Assembly (NCBI RefSeq): GCF_028737265.1
Contig: NZ_JAQZAK010000002.1
Location: 186,001 to 250,000 of the forward strand
DNA length: 64,000 bases
From: Actinomycetospora callitridis
GTDB taxonomy: Bacteria > Actinomycetota > Actinomycetes > Mycobacteriales > Pseudonocardiaceae
Direction: 5' to 3'
Shown in pieces: positions 6,983-14,497 of this stretch (position 1 is its first letter; each line of letters opens with the position of its first letter). The translations under genes were made by a program, and so were the position numbers. The notes beneath the pieces are model-generated. The model was not told the origin of the DNA and did not search any database. It was given only the letters and a program-made list of their open reading frames with translations.

Positions 6983-8257
6983 GTGACTACCGCCATGGGC
7001 AGGGTGTTCGTCGCCCGCATGGTCGGGCTGCCCGTCCTCGGACCGGACGGCGAGCGGATCGGCCGGGTGCGCGACGCGGTGTGCGCGGTGGCCGTGGGTC
7101 CGCGGCCGCCGCGCGTGCTCGGGCTGGTCGTCGGCGTCGGCTCGCGGCGCCGCATCTTCGTGCCGATGCTGCGGGTGACCACCGTCGACGCCGCCGCGGT
7201 CACGCTGGCCACCGGGCAGGTCAACCTCCGCGCGTTCGCCCAGCGCCCCAACGAGGTGCTCGTCGTCGGCGAGATGCTCGACGCCCGCGTCCGCGTGGTC
7301 GACCACGACGCCGACGCCCAGGTCGTCGACGTCCTCATGGAGCACCAGCGCAGCCGCGACTGGCTGGTGACGCGCCTGGCGGTGCGCGAGCTCGTCGGAC
7401 GACTCGGACGGCGGGGACCGGTGCAGGTGCTGCCCTGGGCCGCGGTGTCGGGGCTGTCGCTCTCGGAGTCCGGGCAGGGCACCGAGCAGCTGCTGGCCAC
7501 CTTCGAGGACATGCGGCCCGCCGACATCGCCCACGCGCTGATGGACCTCCCCCAGCGGCGCCGCCACGACGTCGCCGACGGCCTCGGCGACGACCGCCTG
7601 GCCGACGTGCTCGAGGAGCTGCCCTCCTCCGAGCAGCAGGACCTCCTGCGCCACCTCACCACCGACCGCGCCGCCGACGTCCTCGAGGAGATGGACCCCG
7701 ACGACGCCGCCGACCTGCTCGCCGACCTGCCCGGCGCCGAGTCCGAGGAGCTCCTCGGCCTCATGGAGCCCGAGGAGTCCGAGCCGGTCCGGCGCCTGCT
7801 GACGTACTCGTCGAACACCGCCGGCGGCCTCATGACGCCGGAGCCGATCGTGCTCGCGCCCGGGGCGACGATCGCCGAGGCGCTCGCCCACGTCCGCAAC
7901 CCCGACATCACCCCGGCGCTGGCCTCGATGGTGTTCGTCGCCCGGCCGCCGTCGGCCACCCCCACCGGGCGCTACCTGGGCTGCGTGCACGCCCAGCGGC
8001 TGCTGCGCGAGGCGCCGTCGGACCTGGTCGCGGGCGTGCTCGACTCCGAGCTCACCCGCCTCGGGCCCGAGGCGTCGCTGGCCGAGGTGACCCGCTACTT
8101 CGCCACCTACAACCTGGTCTGCGGCCCGGTCATCGACGAGGCGGGACACCTGGTCGGCGCGGTGACCGTCGACGACGTCCTCGACCACCTGCTCCCCGAG
8201 GACTGGCGCTCGCACCCCGACCCGGAGCCGGCCGCGAGGGGTGGCGGCCATGCCTGA
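6983..8257 (+). CDS. Soluble MgtE N-domain/CBS-domain protein
   Basis: The 424-residue protein starts with PRC-barrel-like strands (VFVARMVGLPVLGPDGERIGRV). An MgtE N-terminal superhelical domain follows at about 170-270, with repeats such as LADVLEELPSSEQQDLLRHL and DPDDAADLLADLP. A CBS pair comes at about 280-400, ending VGAVTVDDVLDHLLPEDW. The transmembrane channel part of MgtE is absent, so this is a regulator-like protein rather than a transporter. It overlaps the DUF1003 gene by a few bases and precedes mrp, the same trio as in mycobacteria (Rv1232c, Rv1231c, Rv1229c). Confidence 0.85.
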   Translation: MTTAMGRVFVARMVGLPVLGPDGERIGRVRDAVCAVAVGPRPPRVLGLVVGVGSRRRIFVPMLRVTTVDAAAVTLATGQVNLRAFAQRPNEVLVVGEMLDARVRVVDHDADAQVVDVLMEHQRSRDWLVTRLAVRELVGRLGRRGPVQVLPWAAVSGLSLSESGQGTEQLLATFEDMRPADIAHALMDLPQRRRHDVADGLGDDRLADVLEELPSSEQQDLLRHLTTDRAADVLEEMDPDDAADLLADLPGAESEELLGLMEPEESEPVRRLLTYSSNTAGGLMTPEPIVLAPGATIAEALAHVRNPDITPALASMVFVARPPSATPTGRYLGCVHAQRLLREAPSDLVAGVLDSELTRLGPEASLAEVTRYFATYNLVCGPVIDEAGHLVGAVTVDDVLDHLLPEDWRSHPDPEPAARGGGHA

Positions 8258-8894
8258 GCCCAGCACCCGCCGGCGCCTCGACCAGCCCGCCGGCACGCGC
8301 CGCCTGCGCCTCGGCGTGGACGCGGAGTGGTTCGCGAAGGTCGCCGAGCGCCTCGCCCGGTTCCTCGGCACCGGGACGTTCCTGCTGTGGCAGTCGGTGA
8401 TCGTGCTGATCTGGATCACGCTGAACGTCTTCGCGATCAGCCTGCAGTGGGACCCCTACCCCTTCATCCTGCTCAACCTCGCGTTCTCCACCCAGGCCGC
8501 GTACGCCGCGCCGCTGATCCTGCTGGCGCAGAACCGCCAGGACGACCGCGACCGCGTCTCCCTCGAGGAGGACCGCACGCGGGCGGGCCGGCTCTCCGCC
8601 GAGACCGAGTACCTGGCCCGCGAGCTGGCGTCGATGCGCCTGCAGCTCGGCGAGGTCGTCACCCGCGACTACCTGCGCGGCGAGCTCGAGCAGGCGCGCG
8701 GTGGCCGGGACGGGCGCGACGACCGGGGCGGCAAGAGCGACAAGGCCCTGGAGAAGGCGGTCACGAAGGCCGTCGACCGCGCCGTCGACCGGCAGCTGGG
8801 CACCGTCGTCGAGCAGGCGCTCGTGCGGGCCCTGGAGCGGACGTCGGAGCGGGCCTCGACCACCGACGGCGGGGCGCACAGCAACGGCCGGTGA
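8250..8894 (+). CDS. DUF1003 membrane protein
   Basis: This protein of about 214 residues has the DUF1003 core: FLGTGTFLLWQSVIVLIWITLNVFAI, then DPYPFILLNLAFSTQAAYAAPLILLAQNRQDDRDR. That makes two transmembrane helices and a conserved basic/acidic loop, followed by a charged coiled-coil tail. ATG at 8250 is preferred over GTG at 8241 because GAGGGG lies 8 nt before it. It overlaps the end of the MgtE-N/CBS gene, so the two are probably translated together. Biochemical role unknown. Confidence 0.85.
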   Translation: MPEPSTRRRLDQPAGTRRLRLGVDAEWFAKVAERLARFLGTGTFLLWQSVIVLIWITLNVFAISLQWDPYPFILLNLAFSTQAAYAAPLILLAQNRQDDRDRVSLEEDRTRAGRLSAETEYLARELASMRLQLGEVVTRDYLRGELEQARGGRDGRDDRGGKSDKALEKAVTKAVDRAVDRQLGTVVEQALVRALERTSERASTTDGGAHSNGR

Positions 8895-8960
8895 CGGGCC
8901 GGTGACCCGGCAGTGACGTGCGACGCGCCCGGGCCGGACAACACGGACCGGACCGGCACG

Positions 8961-8966
8961 TAGCAT
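8961..8966 (+). promoter_or_regulatory. Possible -10 box TAGCAT for mrp
   Basis: TAGCAT matches TANNNT and would give an mrp leader of about 110 nt. An ATG overlapping it is in frame with mrp, but the extra 40 Arg-rich residues look non-coding. Confidence 0.3.
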
Positions 8967-9084
8967 GGCGGTGAGCCGACGGGGGCTGGGCGCGCTCGAG
9001 AGAGCCCGGCGCAGCCTCCGCCCCCGGTCCCGACGCAGGGCACTCCCCCGGGACCCCCACGTCCGAGAAGTCGAGAAGGGTCCG

Positions 9085-10221
9085 ATGGCCGAAGCACCGT
9101 CCGTCGACGCGATCCGGTCCGCACTGGCCGGCGTCGAGGATCCCGAGATCCACAAGCCGATCACCGAGCTGGGCATGGTCAAGGACATCCGCGTCCTCGA
9201 CCACGGCAAGGTCGAGGTGGCCGTCTACCTGACCGTCGCCGGCTGCCCGATGAAGGACACCATCACCTCGCGGGTGACCACGGCGGTCTCGGCGGTCTCC
9301 GGTGTCACCGCGGTGTCGGTCGAGCTCGACGTCATGAACGACGAGCAGCGCCGCGAGGTCCGCAAGACCGTCCGCGGCGACGCCGACGAGCCGGTCATCC
9401 CGTTCGCCCAGCCGGGCTCGCTGACGCGCGTCTACGCCGTGGCGTCGGGCAAGGGCGGCGTCGGCAAGTCGTCGGTGACGGTGAACCTGGCGGCCGCCAT
9501 GGCCGACCGCGGCCTGTCCGTCGGCGTGGTCGACGCCGACATCTACGGGCACTCCGTGCCGCGCATGCTCGGCACCGACGAGCGGCCCACCAAGGTCGAC
9601 GACATGATCCTCCCGCCGCAGAGCCACGGCGTGAAGGTCATCTCGATCGGCATGTTCACCCCGGGCAACACCCCCGTGGTCTGGCGTGGCCCGATGCTGC
9701 ACCGCGCGCTGCAGCAGTTCCTCGCCGACGTGTTCTGGGGCGACCTCGACATCCTGCTGCTCGACCTGCCCCCGGGCACCGGCGACATCGCGATCTCCGT
9801 CGCGCAGCTGATCCCGAGCGCCGAGCTGCTCGTGGTCACCACGCCGCAGCAGGCGGCCTCCGAGGTCGCCGAGCGCGCGGGCGCGATCTCGCTGCAGACC
9901 CGCCAGCGCCTCGCGGGCGTCGTCGAGAACATGTCGTGGATGGACATGCCCGACGGGTCCCGCATGGACCTGTTCGGCTCCGGCGGCGGCCAGAAGGTGG
10001 CCGACTCGCTGGCCAAGTCCGTCGGCGGCAACGTCCCGCTGCTGGGCCAGATCCCGATCGACACCCGCCTGCGCGAGGGCGGCGACGCGGGCATGCCACT
10101 GGTGCTCACCCAGCCCGAGTCCCCCGCCGGCGCCGCCCTGCGCGCCGTCGCCGAGAAGCTCTCGGTGCGCTCCCGTGGGCTCGCGGGGATGTCGCTGAAC
10201 ATCTCGCCCGCCGGGCGGTAG
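9085..10221 (+). CDS. mrp: Mrp/NBP35-family iron-sulfur carrier ATPase
   Basis: The 378-residue protein has an N-terminal MIP18/DUF59 domain (ALAGVEDPEIHKPITELGMV, AGCPMKDTI), then a ParA-like P-loop domain with deviant Walker A SGKGGVGKSS (Lys123 and Lys128) and LLLDLPPGTGD. Family members bind and hand over Fe-S clusters. The usual C-terminal CxxC after VENMS is missing: the sequence reads VENMSWMDMPDGSRMDLFG. As I recall, mycobacterial Mrp also lacks it. ATG at 9085 follows GAGAAGGG; it is convergent with rsgA across a palindrome-rich gap. Confidence 0.9.
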   Translation: MAEAPSVDAIRSALAGVEDPEIHKPITELGMVKDIRVLDHGKVEVAVYLTVAGCPMKDTITSRVTTAVSAVSGVTAVSVELDVMNDEQRREVRKTVRGDADEPVIPFAQPGSLTRVYAVASGKGGVGKSSVTVNLAAAMADRGLSVGVVDADIYGHSVPRMLGTDERPTKVDDMILPPQSHGVKVISIGMFTPGNTPVVWRGPMLHRALQQFLADVFWGDLDILLLDLPPGTGDIAISVAQLIPSAELLVVTTPQQAASEVAERAGAISLQTRQRLAGVVENMSWMDMPDGSRMDLFGSGGGQKVADSLAKSVGGNVPLLGQIPIDTRLREGGDAGMPLVLTQPESPAGAALRAVAEKLSVRSRGLAGMSLNISPAGR

Positions 10222-10231
10222 CTCGCGGGCG

Positions 10232-10264
10232 TAGAAGCAGCGAACGCGCTGTTCGCTGCTTCTA
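10232..10264. repeat. Perfect palindrome, family 2, likely terminator between mrp and rsgA
   Basis: TAGAAGCAGCGAAC and GTTCGCTGCTTCTA pair as a perfect 14-bp stem around a GCGCT loop. It lies 10 nt after the mrp stop in a convergent gap, as expected for a bidirectional terminator. Related copies are at 10311-10363 and 11693-11720. Confidence 0.75.
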
Positions 10265-10310
10265 AGCGCGCAAAGTCCCCGCTCGCTCGGGGCAGTGCGA
10301 CCGAGGGGCC

Positions 10311-10363
10311 GCAGCGAACGCGCTGTTCGTACGCATAGAAGCAACGAGCAGCGCGTTCGCTGC
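10311..10363. repeat. Inverted repeat, family 2, second copy
   Basis: GCAGCGAACGCGCTG (10311-10325) and CAGCGCGTTCGCTGC (10349-10363) form a perfect 15-bp stem with a 23-nt loop that carries another TAGAAGCAACG piece. It ends 13 nt before the rsgA stop and probably terminates rsgA. Confidence 0.7.
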
Positions 10364-10376
10364 GTCGACCGGGGCC

Positions 10377-11438
10377 TCAGCGGCCGCGCTCGCGGTAGGC
10401 GGCGCGCTGGGCCTTGGTGATCGTCTTCGACCGGCCCCGGCGTTCGGCCGCCAGCCGGGCGTCGGTGCGCGCCGCCGCCCACTCGTCCTCGCGCTGGAGC
10501 TTGCGGTAGGCCTCCCAGCGCCGCTCCGGGAGCTCGTGGGCCTCGACCGCGGCCCGCACCGCGCACCCGGGCTCGCGATCGTGCGCGCAATCGGCGAAGC
10601 GGCAGCCGTCGGCGAGCTCGACGACGTCGGTGAACGCCTTGTCGATGCCCTCGGCGGCGTCGACGAGCCCGACGGCCCGCAGGCCCGGCGTGTCGACGAG
10701 GACGCCGCCCTCGAAGGGCACGAGCTCGCGGTGCACCGTCGTGTGGCGGCCCTTGCCGTCGGAGGCGCGGACCTCCCCGACGGCCAGGGCCTCCTCGCCG
10801 AGCAGGGCGTTGGCGAGCGTGGACTTGCCGGCCCCGGAGGGACCGACGAGCACCGTGGTGCCGCGCGCGGCCGTCGCCACCTCGTCAAGTCCCTCGCCGG
10901 TCACGGCGCTGACGGCCAGGACCTCAACACCGGGCGCCGAGAGGGCGAGCTCGGCGACCGCGTCGGCGACCGCCTCGAGCCGGTCGGACTTCGTCAGCAC
11001 GACCACGGGCGTCGCCCCGCTCTCCCAGGCCAGGGCGAGCAGGCGCTCCATGCGGCCGGCACGCCCGCCGGACTCGCACGGGACGGTGACGAGCACGGTG
11101 TCGACGTTCGCGGCGAGCACCTGGGCCTCGGAGCGCCCCGACACGGTGGCGCGCACCAGGGCGGTGCGCCGGGGCAGGACGGCGGCCACGGACGGGGTGC
11201 CGCTGCGGGGATCACTGCCGGGGTCGACGAGCACCCAGTCCCCCACCGCGGGCGGGACGGGGCAGCGGGCGCGCAGGCGGCCGCGGTCGGTGAGGACGTC
11301 GACGCGGCCGCGGTCGACGCGGGCGACGCGGCCGGGCAGCCGGCCGGGCCCGTCGTGCGCGAGGGCGAGCTGCTCCCACGCGTCGTCCCAGCCGTAGCGG
11401 GACAGGGTCGAGATCGATGAGGGTGAAACAGAGAGCAC
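10377..11438 (-). CDS. rsgA: RsgA, 30S ribosome-maturation GTPase
   Basis: The 353-residue protein shows the circularly permuted GTPase order of RsgA: N-terminal OB-fold, G4 (VVLTKSDRL), then G1 (VGPSGAGKSTL) and G3 (VDTPGLRAV). A C-terminal zinc knuckle follows, CRFADCAHDREPGC (Cys, Cys, His, Cys). RsgA binds the 30S decoding region late in assembly and hydrolyses GTP to release. Start is a GTG with only a weak upstream GAAGGG; codons upstream are not convincing. Convergent with mrp. Confidence 0.9.
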   Translation of the reverse strand: MLSVSPSSISTLSRYGWDDAWEQLALAHDGPGRLPGRVARVDRGRVDVLTDRGRLRARCPVPPAVGDWVLVDPGSDPRSGTPSVAAVLPRRTALVRATVSGRSEAQVLAANVDTVLVTVPCESGGRAGRMERLLALAWESGATPVVVLTKSDRLEAVADAVAELALSAPGVEVLAVSAVTGEGLDEVATAARGTTVLVGPSGAGKSTLANALLGEEALAVGEVRASDGKGRHTTVHRELVPFEGGVLVDTPGLRAVGLVDAAEGIDKAFTDVVELADGCRFADCAHDREPGCAVRAAVEAHELPERRWEAYRKLQREDEWAAARTDARLAAERRGRSKTITKAQRAAYRERGR

Positions 11439-11736
11439 TGGAGGGGACCCTTCGAGGAGCCGCCGTCACGTGACGGTGGCGAGGAACCCTGGTGCGCAGC
11501 ACTCAGCGCGAGCCGGTCGGCGTCACCAGGCGGTGCGTCGGACGGCGCCTCTCATGGCGCCGGTGCGGGCCGCCATGGCGTTCACTCCTCGAAACCCGAG
11601 CCCGGGATCGTCCCCGGTCCGCGTCAGCATGCTCCGGGAATCCGGCCGTCGCCAAGCCCTTTCCCGGCGAACGAACGGGGAGTTCGTCCGCCTAGAAGCA
11701 GTGAACAGGCCGTTCGCTGCAACGGGAAGGCGAGCC
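11439..11736. other. Intergenic region between rsgA and the DODA gene
   Basis: No convincing gene is seen in these 298 nt. On the minus strand an 18-codon frame (11576-11523) beginning MAARTGAMRG follows GAGGAG at good spacing and could be an rsgA leader peptide, but nothing else supports it. A family 2 palindrome lies at the DODA 3' end. Confidence 0.35.
11693..11720. repeat. Family 2 palindrome, third (shorter) copy
   Basis: TAGAAGCAGTGAAC-AGGCC-GTTCGCTGC repeats the 10232 element with a shorter right arm. It lies just after the DODA stop codon, as expected of a terminator. Confidence 0.6.
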
Positions 11737-12609
11737 TCAGGCCACCTGGAGCGACCGGCGGGACAGGCCCCACATGGTGCCGTCGATCGTCGTCGTCACC
11801 GGCGCCTCGGGGTCGGTGGCCGCACCGAGGGTGACGAACAGCGGCACGAAGTGCTCGGCCGTCGGGTGCGCGTAGGGCATGCCCGGGGCCTCGCGGAAGC
11901 GGTGCAGCGTCTCGAGGTCGCCGCGGTCGAGGGCGTCGGCGGCCCAGGCGTCGAAGTCGCCCGTCCAGCCCGGGGTGTCCTTCCCCGCGAGCATCTCGCG
12001 GGACAGGTACGGCAGCCCGTGGGTCATGAAGCCCGAGCCGATGACGAGCACGCCCTCGCTGCGCAGCTCGCGCAGCCGTGCGCCGATCGCGAGCAGGCGG
12101 TCCGGGTCCTCGGTCGGCATGCTCATCTGCAGGACGGGCACGTCGCCGAGCGGGTACATGACCTTGAGCGGCACCCAGGCGCCGTGGTCGAGCCCGCGGC
12201 GCGACGCGTGCGCCGGCCGGCCGTCGGGCAGCGTGGCGGCGACGCGGGCGGCGAGCGCGGAGGCGTCGGGCGTCGCGTAGGTCATCCGGTAGAAGCGCTC
12301 GGCGAAGCCGCCGAAGTCGTACACCAACGGTGTGTCGGCCTCGGCGCTCGTCAGCGTCAGCGGCGCGGACTCCCAGTGCGCCGACACGATGAGGATCGCC
12401 TGGGGCGTCGGCAGCCGGTCGGCCCACGCGCAGAGGCGCGTCATCCACTCCGCGTCGTCGAACAGCGGCGGGGCGCCGTGGCTGAGGTAGAGCGCGGGCA
12501 GCGGCCCGTCCTGCGGGGTCCAGGGCGTGCGGCCGGCGGCCCGCTCACGGGCGCCCGGCTCGAAGGCGTCGAACGCCGCTCCCGGGTGGGCGGTGGCGAA
12601 CGGGTCCAT
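11737..12609 (-). CDS. DODA-type extradiol ring-cleavage dioxygenase
   Basis: The 290-residue protein belongs to the class III extradiol dioxygenase/DODA (YgiD) family: LYLSHGAPPLFDD, ILIVSAHWESAPLTLT, GLDHGAWVPLKVMYP and VLVIGSGFMTHGL hold the His residues that bind the metal. YgiD-like enzymes cleave catechols such as DOPA with O2; the substrate here is unknown. ATG at 12609 is divergent from a MarR regulator with 83 nt between, and that gap carries two TTGA-N4-TCAA sites, so control by the regulator is likely. Confidence 0.85.
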   Translation of the reverse strand: MDPFATAHPGAAFDAFEPGARERAAGRTPWTPQDGPLPALYLSHGAPPLFDDAEWMTRLCAWADRLPTPQAILIVSAHWESAPLTLTSAEADTPLVYDFGGFAERFYRMTYATPDASALAARVAATLPDGRPAHASRRGLDHGAWVPLKVMYPLGDVPVLQMSMPTEDPDRLLAIGARLRELRSEGVLVIGSGFMTHGLPYLSREMLAGKDTPGWTGDFDAWAADALDRGDLETLHRFREAPGMPYAHPTAEHFVPLFVTLGAATDPEAPVTTTIDGTMWGLSRRSLQVA

Positions 12610-12630
12610 GGCAGCACGCTCCAGTCGGTG

Positions 12631-12644
12631 GTTGATCGTTCAAC
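12631..12644. promoter_or_regulatory. Probable MarR operator 1
   Basis: GTTGATCGTTCAAC has arms GTTGA/TCAAC around 4 nt and lies 22 nt upstream of the DODA start. Confidence 0.5.
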
Positions 12645-12664
12645 ACCGAACACTACCTGCGAAG

Positions 12665-12680
12665 AGTTGAAGCATCAAGT
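12665..12680. promoter_or_regulatory. Probable MarR operator 2
   Basis: AGTTGAAGCATCAAGT repeats the TTGA-N4-TCAA core of operator 1 and ends 12 nt before the regulator's ATG, a position suited to autorepression. Confidence 0.5.
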
Positions 12681-12692
12681 AATGTGGGACCC

Positions 12693-13220
12693 ATGACCGA
12701 GGGGCCCTGGCTGGACGACGACGAGCAGCGGGCGTGGCGGCGCACGGCCGCCGTGATGACGCTGCTGCCCGCCGCGCTCGACGCGCAGCTCCAGCGCGAC
12801 GCCGGACTGACCCAGTTCTCCTACCTGACGTTGGCCATGCTCTCCGAGACGCCGGGCCGGACGCTACCGATGAGCGCGCTGGCCGCCACGGTCAACTCGT
12901 CGCTCTCCCGCCTCTCGCACGTGGTCGCGCGGCTCGAGCAGCAGGGCTGGGTCGTCCGCGAGCCCTCGCCGGACAGCGGCCGGGTCACCGTCGCGCGGCT
13001 CACCGACGCCGGCATGGAGAAGGTGCGCGAGACCGCCCCCGGCCACGCCGCCGAGGTCCGCCGGCTCATCTTCGACGCGCTCGACTGCGACGGCGTCGAG
13101 TCCCTGGCGTGCGTGGCCGCCGCCATCCTCGGGCGGCTCGACCCCTCCGGCGGGATGCGGGCGAACCCGCTCAGCCAGGAGGCCCCCCGGGCTTCCGGCG
13201 ACCGACGCGCCACGGGGTGA
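12693..13220 (+). CDS. MarR-family transcriptional regulator
   Basis: The 175-residue winged-helix protein has LTQFSYLTLAMLSETPGRTLPMSALAATVNSSLSRLSHVVARLEQQGWVVREP, in which the recognition helix and wing are recognisable, between dimerisation helices. MarR proteins repress nearby genes and are usually released by small phenolic ligands. It is divergent from the DODA dioxygenase and two palindromes lie between them. ATG at 12693 is chosen; no good ribosome binding site exists, so a leaderless mRNA is possible. Its 3' end overlaps the cyclase gene by about 50 bases. Confidence 0.88.
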   Translation: MTEGPWLDDDEQRAWRRTAAVMTLLPAALDAQLQRDAGLTQFSYLTLAMLSETPGRTLPMSALAATVNSSLSRLSHVVARLEQQGWVVREPSPDSGRVTVARLTDAGMEKVRETAPGHAAEVRRLIFDALDCDGVESLACVAAAILGRLDPSGGMRANPLSQEAPRASGDRRATG

Positions 13221-13941
13221 TGTCCGGGGGCACGCCCTTGCCTCGGCGGCGGCTCAGCGGGAACGTCGCGTAGGAGCCGTCCAGGAGTGCGCGGGTCGGG
13301 CTCGAGACGCACACCTCGCCGGCGCCCGCCGCGTCCGTGATCCGGGCCGCGATGTTGACGTCGCGCCCGTAGTAGTCGCCGCCGAGCTGCTGGGGACGGC
13401 CGACGTGCACGCCGGCGCGCAGGTGCAGGCGGTGGCCGTCGACGTCCAGCTCCTCGACGGCGTCGCGGGCCGCGAGCGCCACCTCGACGGCGTCCTCCAC
13501 GGTCGGGTGGACGGCCATCAGCCCGTCGCCGAGGCGCTTGACCACCCGGCCCCGCCGGCGCACCAGCGGCTCGACGGCCGCGCCGACCCGTCGCAGGGCG
13601 GTGACGGCGAGGTCGTCGCCGACCTCGAGCGTCCAGTCCGAGAAGCCCGCGAGGTCGGTGAACAGCACGACGACGTCGTCCCCGTCGGGCCGCTCCTCGA
13701 CCCCGGCGTGGGCCTGCCAGAGCTGCAGCGCCGTGAGACCGACCTCGCGCAGCACGCTGGGGCGCGTCGCGGCCAGCGGGGCGAGCTGGGCGGCCAGGCG
13801 GCCGACCGCGTCGTCACCGGTCGAGAGCGGATCACCGTAGAACGGGTCGCCCGGGAGCCACGAGCGCGTCCACTCGACGGCCGCGAGCAGCCGCGGGTCG
13901 CTGTCGAGGCGGCTGGCCGCCTCGAGCACCCGCCGGCGCAT
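13171..13941 (-). CDS. Class III adenylate/guanylate cyclase-domain protein
   Basis: The last 180 or so residues form a class III cyclase domain: VVVLFTDLAGFSDWTLEVGDD (first metal Asp), VVKRLGDGLMAVHP (second Asp) and YYGRDVNIAARITDAA (Asn-Arg transition-state region). It would make cAMP or cGMP. The preceding 80 residues (MRRRVLEAASRLDSDPRLLAA...) are a helical region shared with actinobacterial homologues. ATG at 13941 is preferred; the open frame upstream contains a TTA codon, which argues against coding there, and GTGs at 13959 or 13965 are alternatives. It lies downstream of tatB on the same strand. Confidence 0.85.
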   Translation of the reverse strand: MRRRVLEAASRLDSDPRLLAAVEWTRSWLPGDPFYGDPLSTGDDAVGRLAAQLAPLAATRPSVLREVGLTALQLWQAHAGVEERPDGDDVVVLFTDLAGFSDWTLEVGDDLAVTALRRVGAAVEPLVRRRGRVVKRLGDGLMAVHPTVEDAVEVALAARDAVEELDVDGHRLHLRAGVHVGRPQQLGGDYYGRDVNIAARITDAAGAGEVCVSSPTRALLDGSYATFPLSRRRGKGVPPDITPWRVGRRKPGGPPG

Positions 13942-14048
13942 CGGCTCGCCCTGACGCACGATCACGCTGATCGACGCTAACAGCGGAGCCCCGATCGGCT
14001 CCCGGCTCACCCCCGTGAGGAGCGCCACGAGACCTCGCAGCGACCCCG

Positions 14049-14489
14049 TCAGGTCGCGTCGGGGTCCAGCGGGGCGATCTCGCCCGGCCCGAGGGGGCGG
14101 TCCGCCTCCCGGCGCGTGGTCGAGGGCACCGGGATTCCCGCGGCCGCCGGCGGGACCGCCGGGGCCGGGGAGGCGGCCGGGGCGCCCGGCGCGGTCGAGC
14201 CGCTCCAGGTGCCGTCGACGGGCGGGTCGGTGAACAGGTGCTGGCGCACGGCACGGCGGGGGTTGAGGTCGCGCACCGAGCGCAGGTCCTCGAGGGGCTT
14301 GCGCAGGTCCTCGAACTCGGAGCCGAGCTCGGACCGCAGCTGGTCGCGGGCACCGGTGGCGTAGTCGCGGACCGTCCGGACGGTGTTCGCGACCCACGCC
14401 GCGGCGGCGGGGAGCCGCTCGGGACCGAGGACGAACAGGCCGACGAGGGCGAGGACGAGCAGCTCGGGCCAGCCGATGTTGTCGAACAT
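14049..14489 (-). CDS. tatB: Twin-arginine translocase subunit TatB
   Basis: The 146-residue protein begins [27 protein letters not shown], the TatA/B transmembrane helix with the typical Glu and GPERLP hinge. An amphipathic helix follows, then a Pro/Ala-rich tail. TatB works with TatC in recognising twin-arginine signal peptides. It ends the sigE-rseA-htrA-tatB series, 8 nt after htrA, the same order as in mycobacteria. Confidence 0.92.
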   Translation of the reverse strand: MFDNIGWPELLVLALVGLFVLGPERLPAAAAWVANTVRTVRDYATGARDQLRSELGSEFEDLRKPLEDLRSVRDLNPRRAVRQHLFTDPPVDGTWSGSTAPGAPAASPAPAVPPAAAGIPVPSTTRREADRPLGPGEIAPLDPDAT

Positions 14490-14497
14490 CCCGCCCC

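Noticed and set aside
8965-9084. Longer N-terminus of Mrp starting at ATG 8965
   Set aside because: The added 40 residues are Arg-rich without conservation, the ATG overlaps a -10-like box, and the ATG at 9085 has a ribosome binding site.
11523-11576. 17-residue ORF in the rsgA leader
   Set aside because: Only the GAGGAG spacing supports it; composition is ordinary for random GC-rich sequence.
13942-14048. Cyclase start upstream of 13941
   Set aside because: The open frame contains a TTA codon and no good ribosome binding site; TTA is almost absent from genes in this window.
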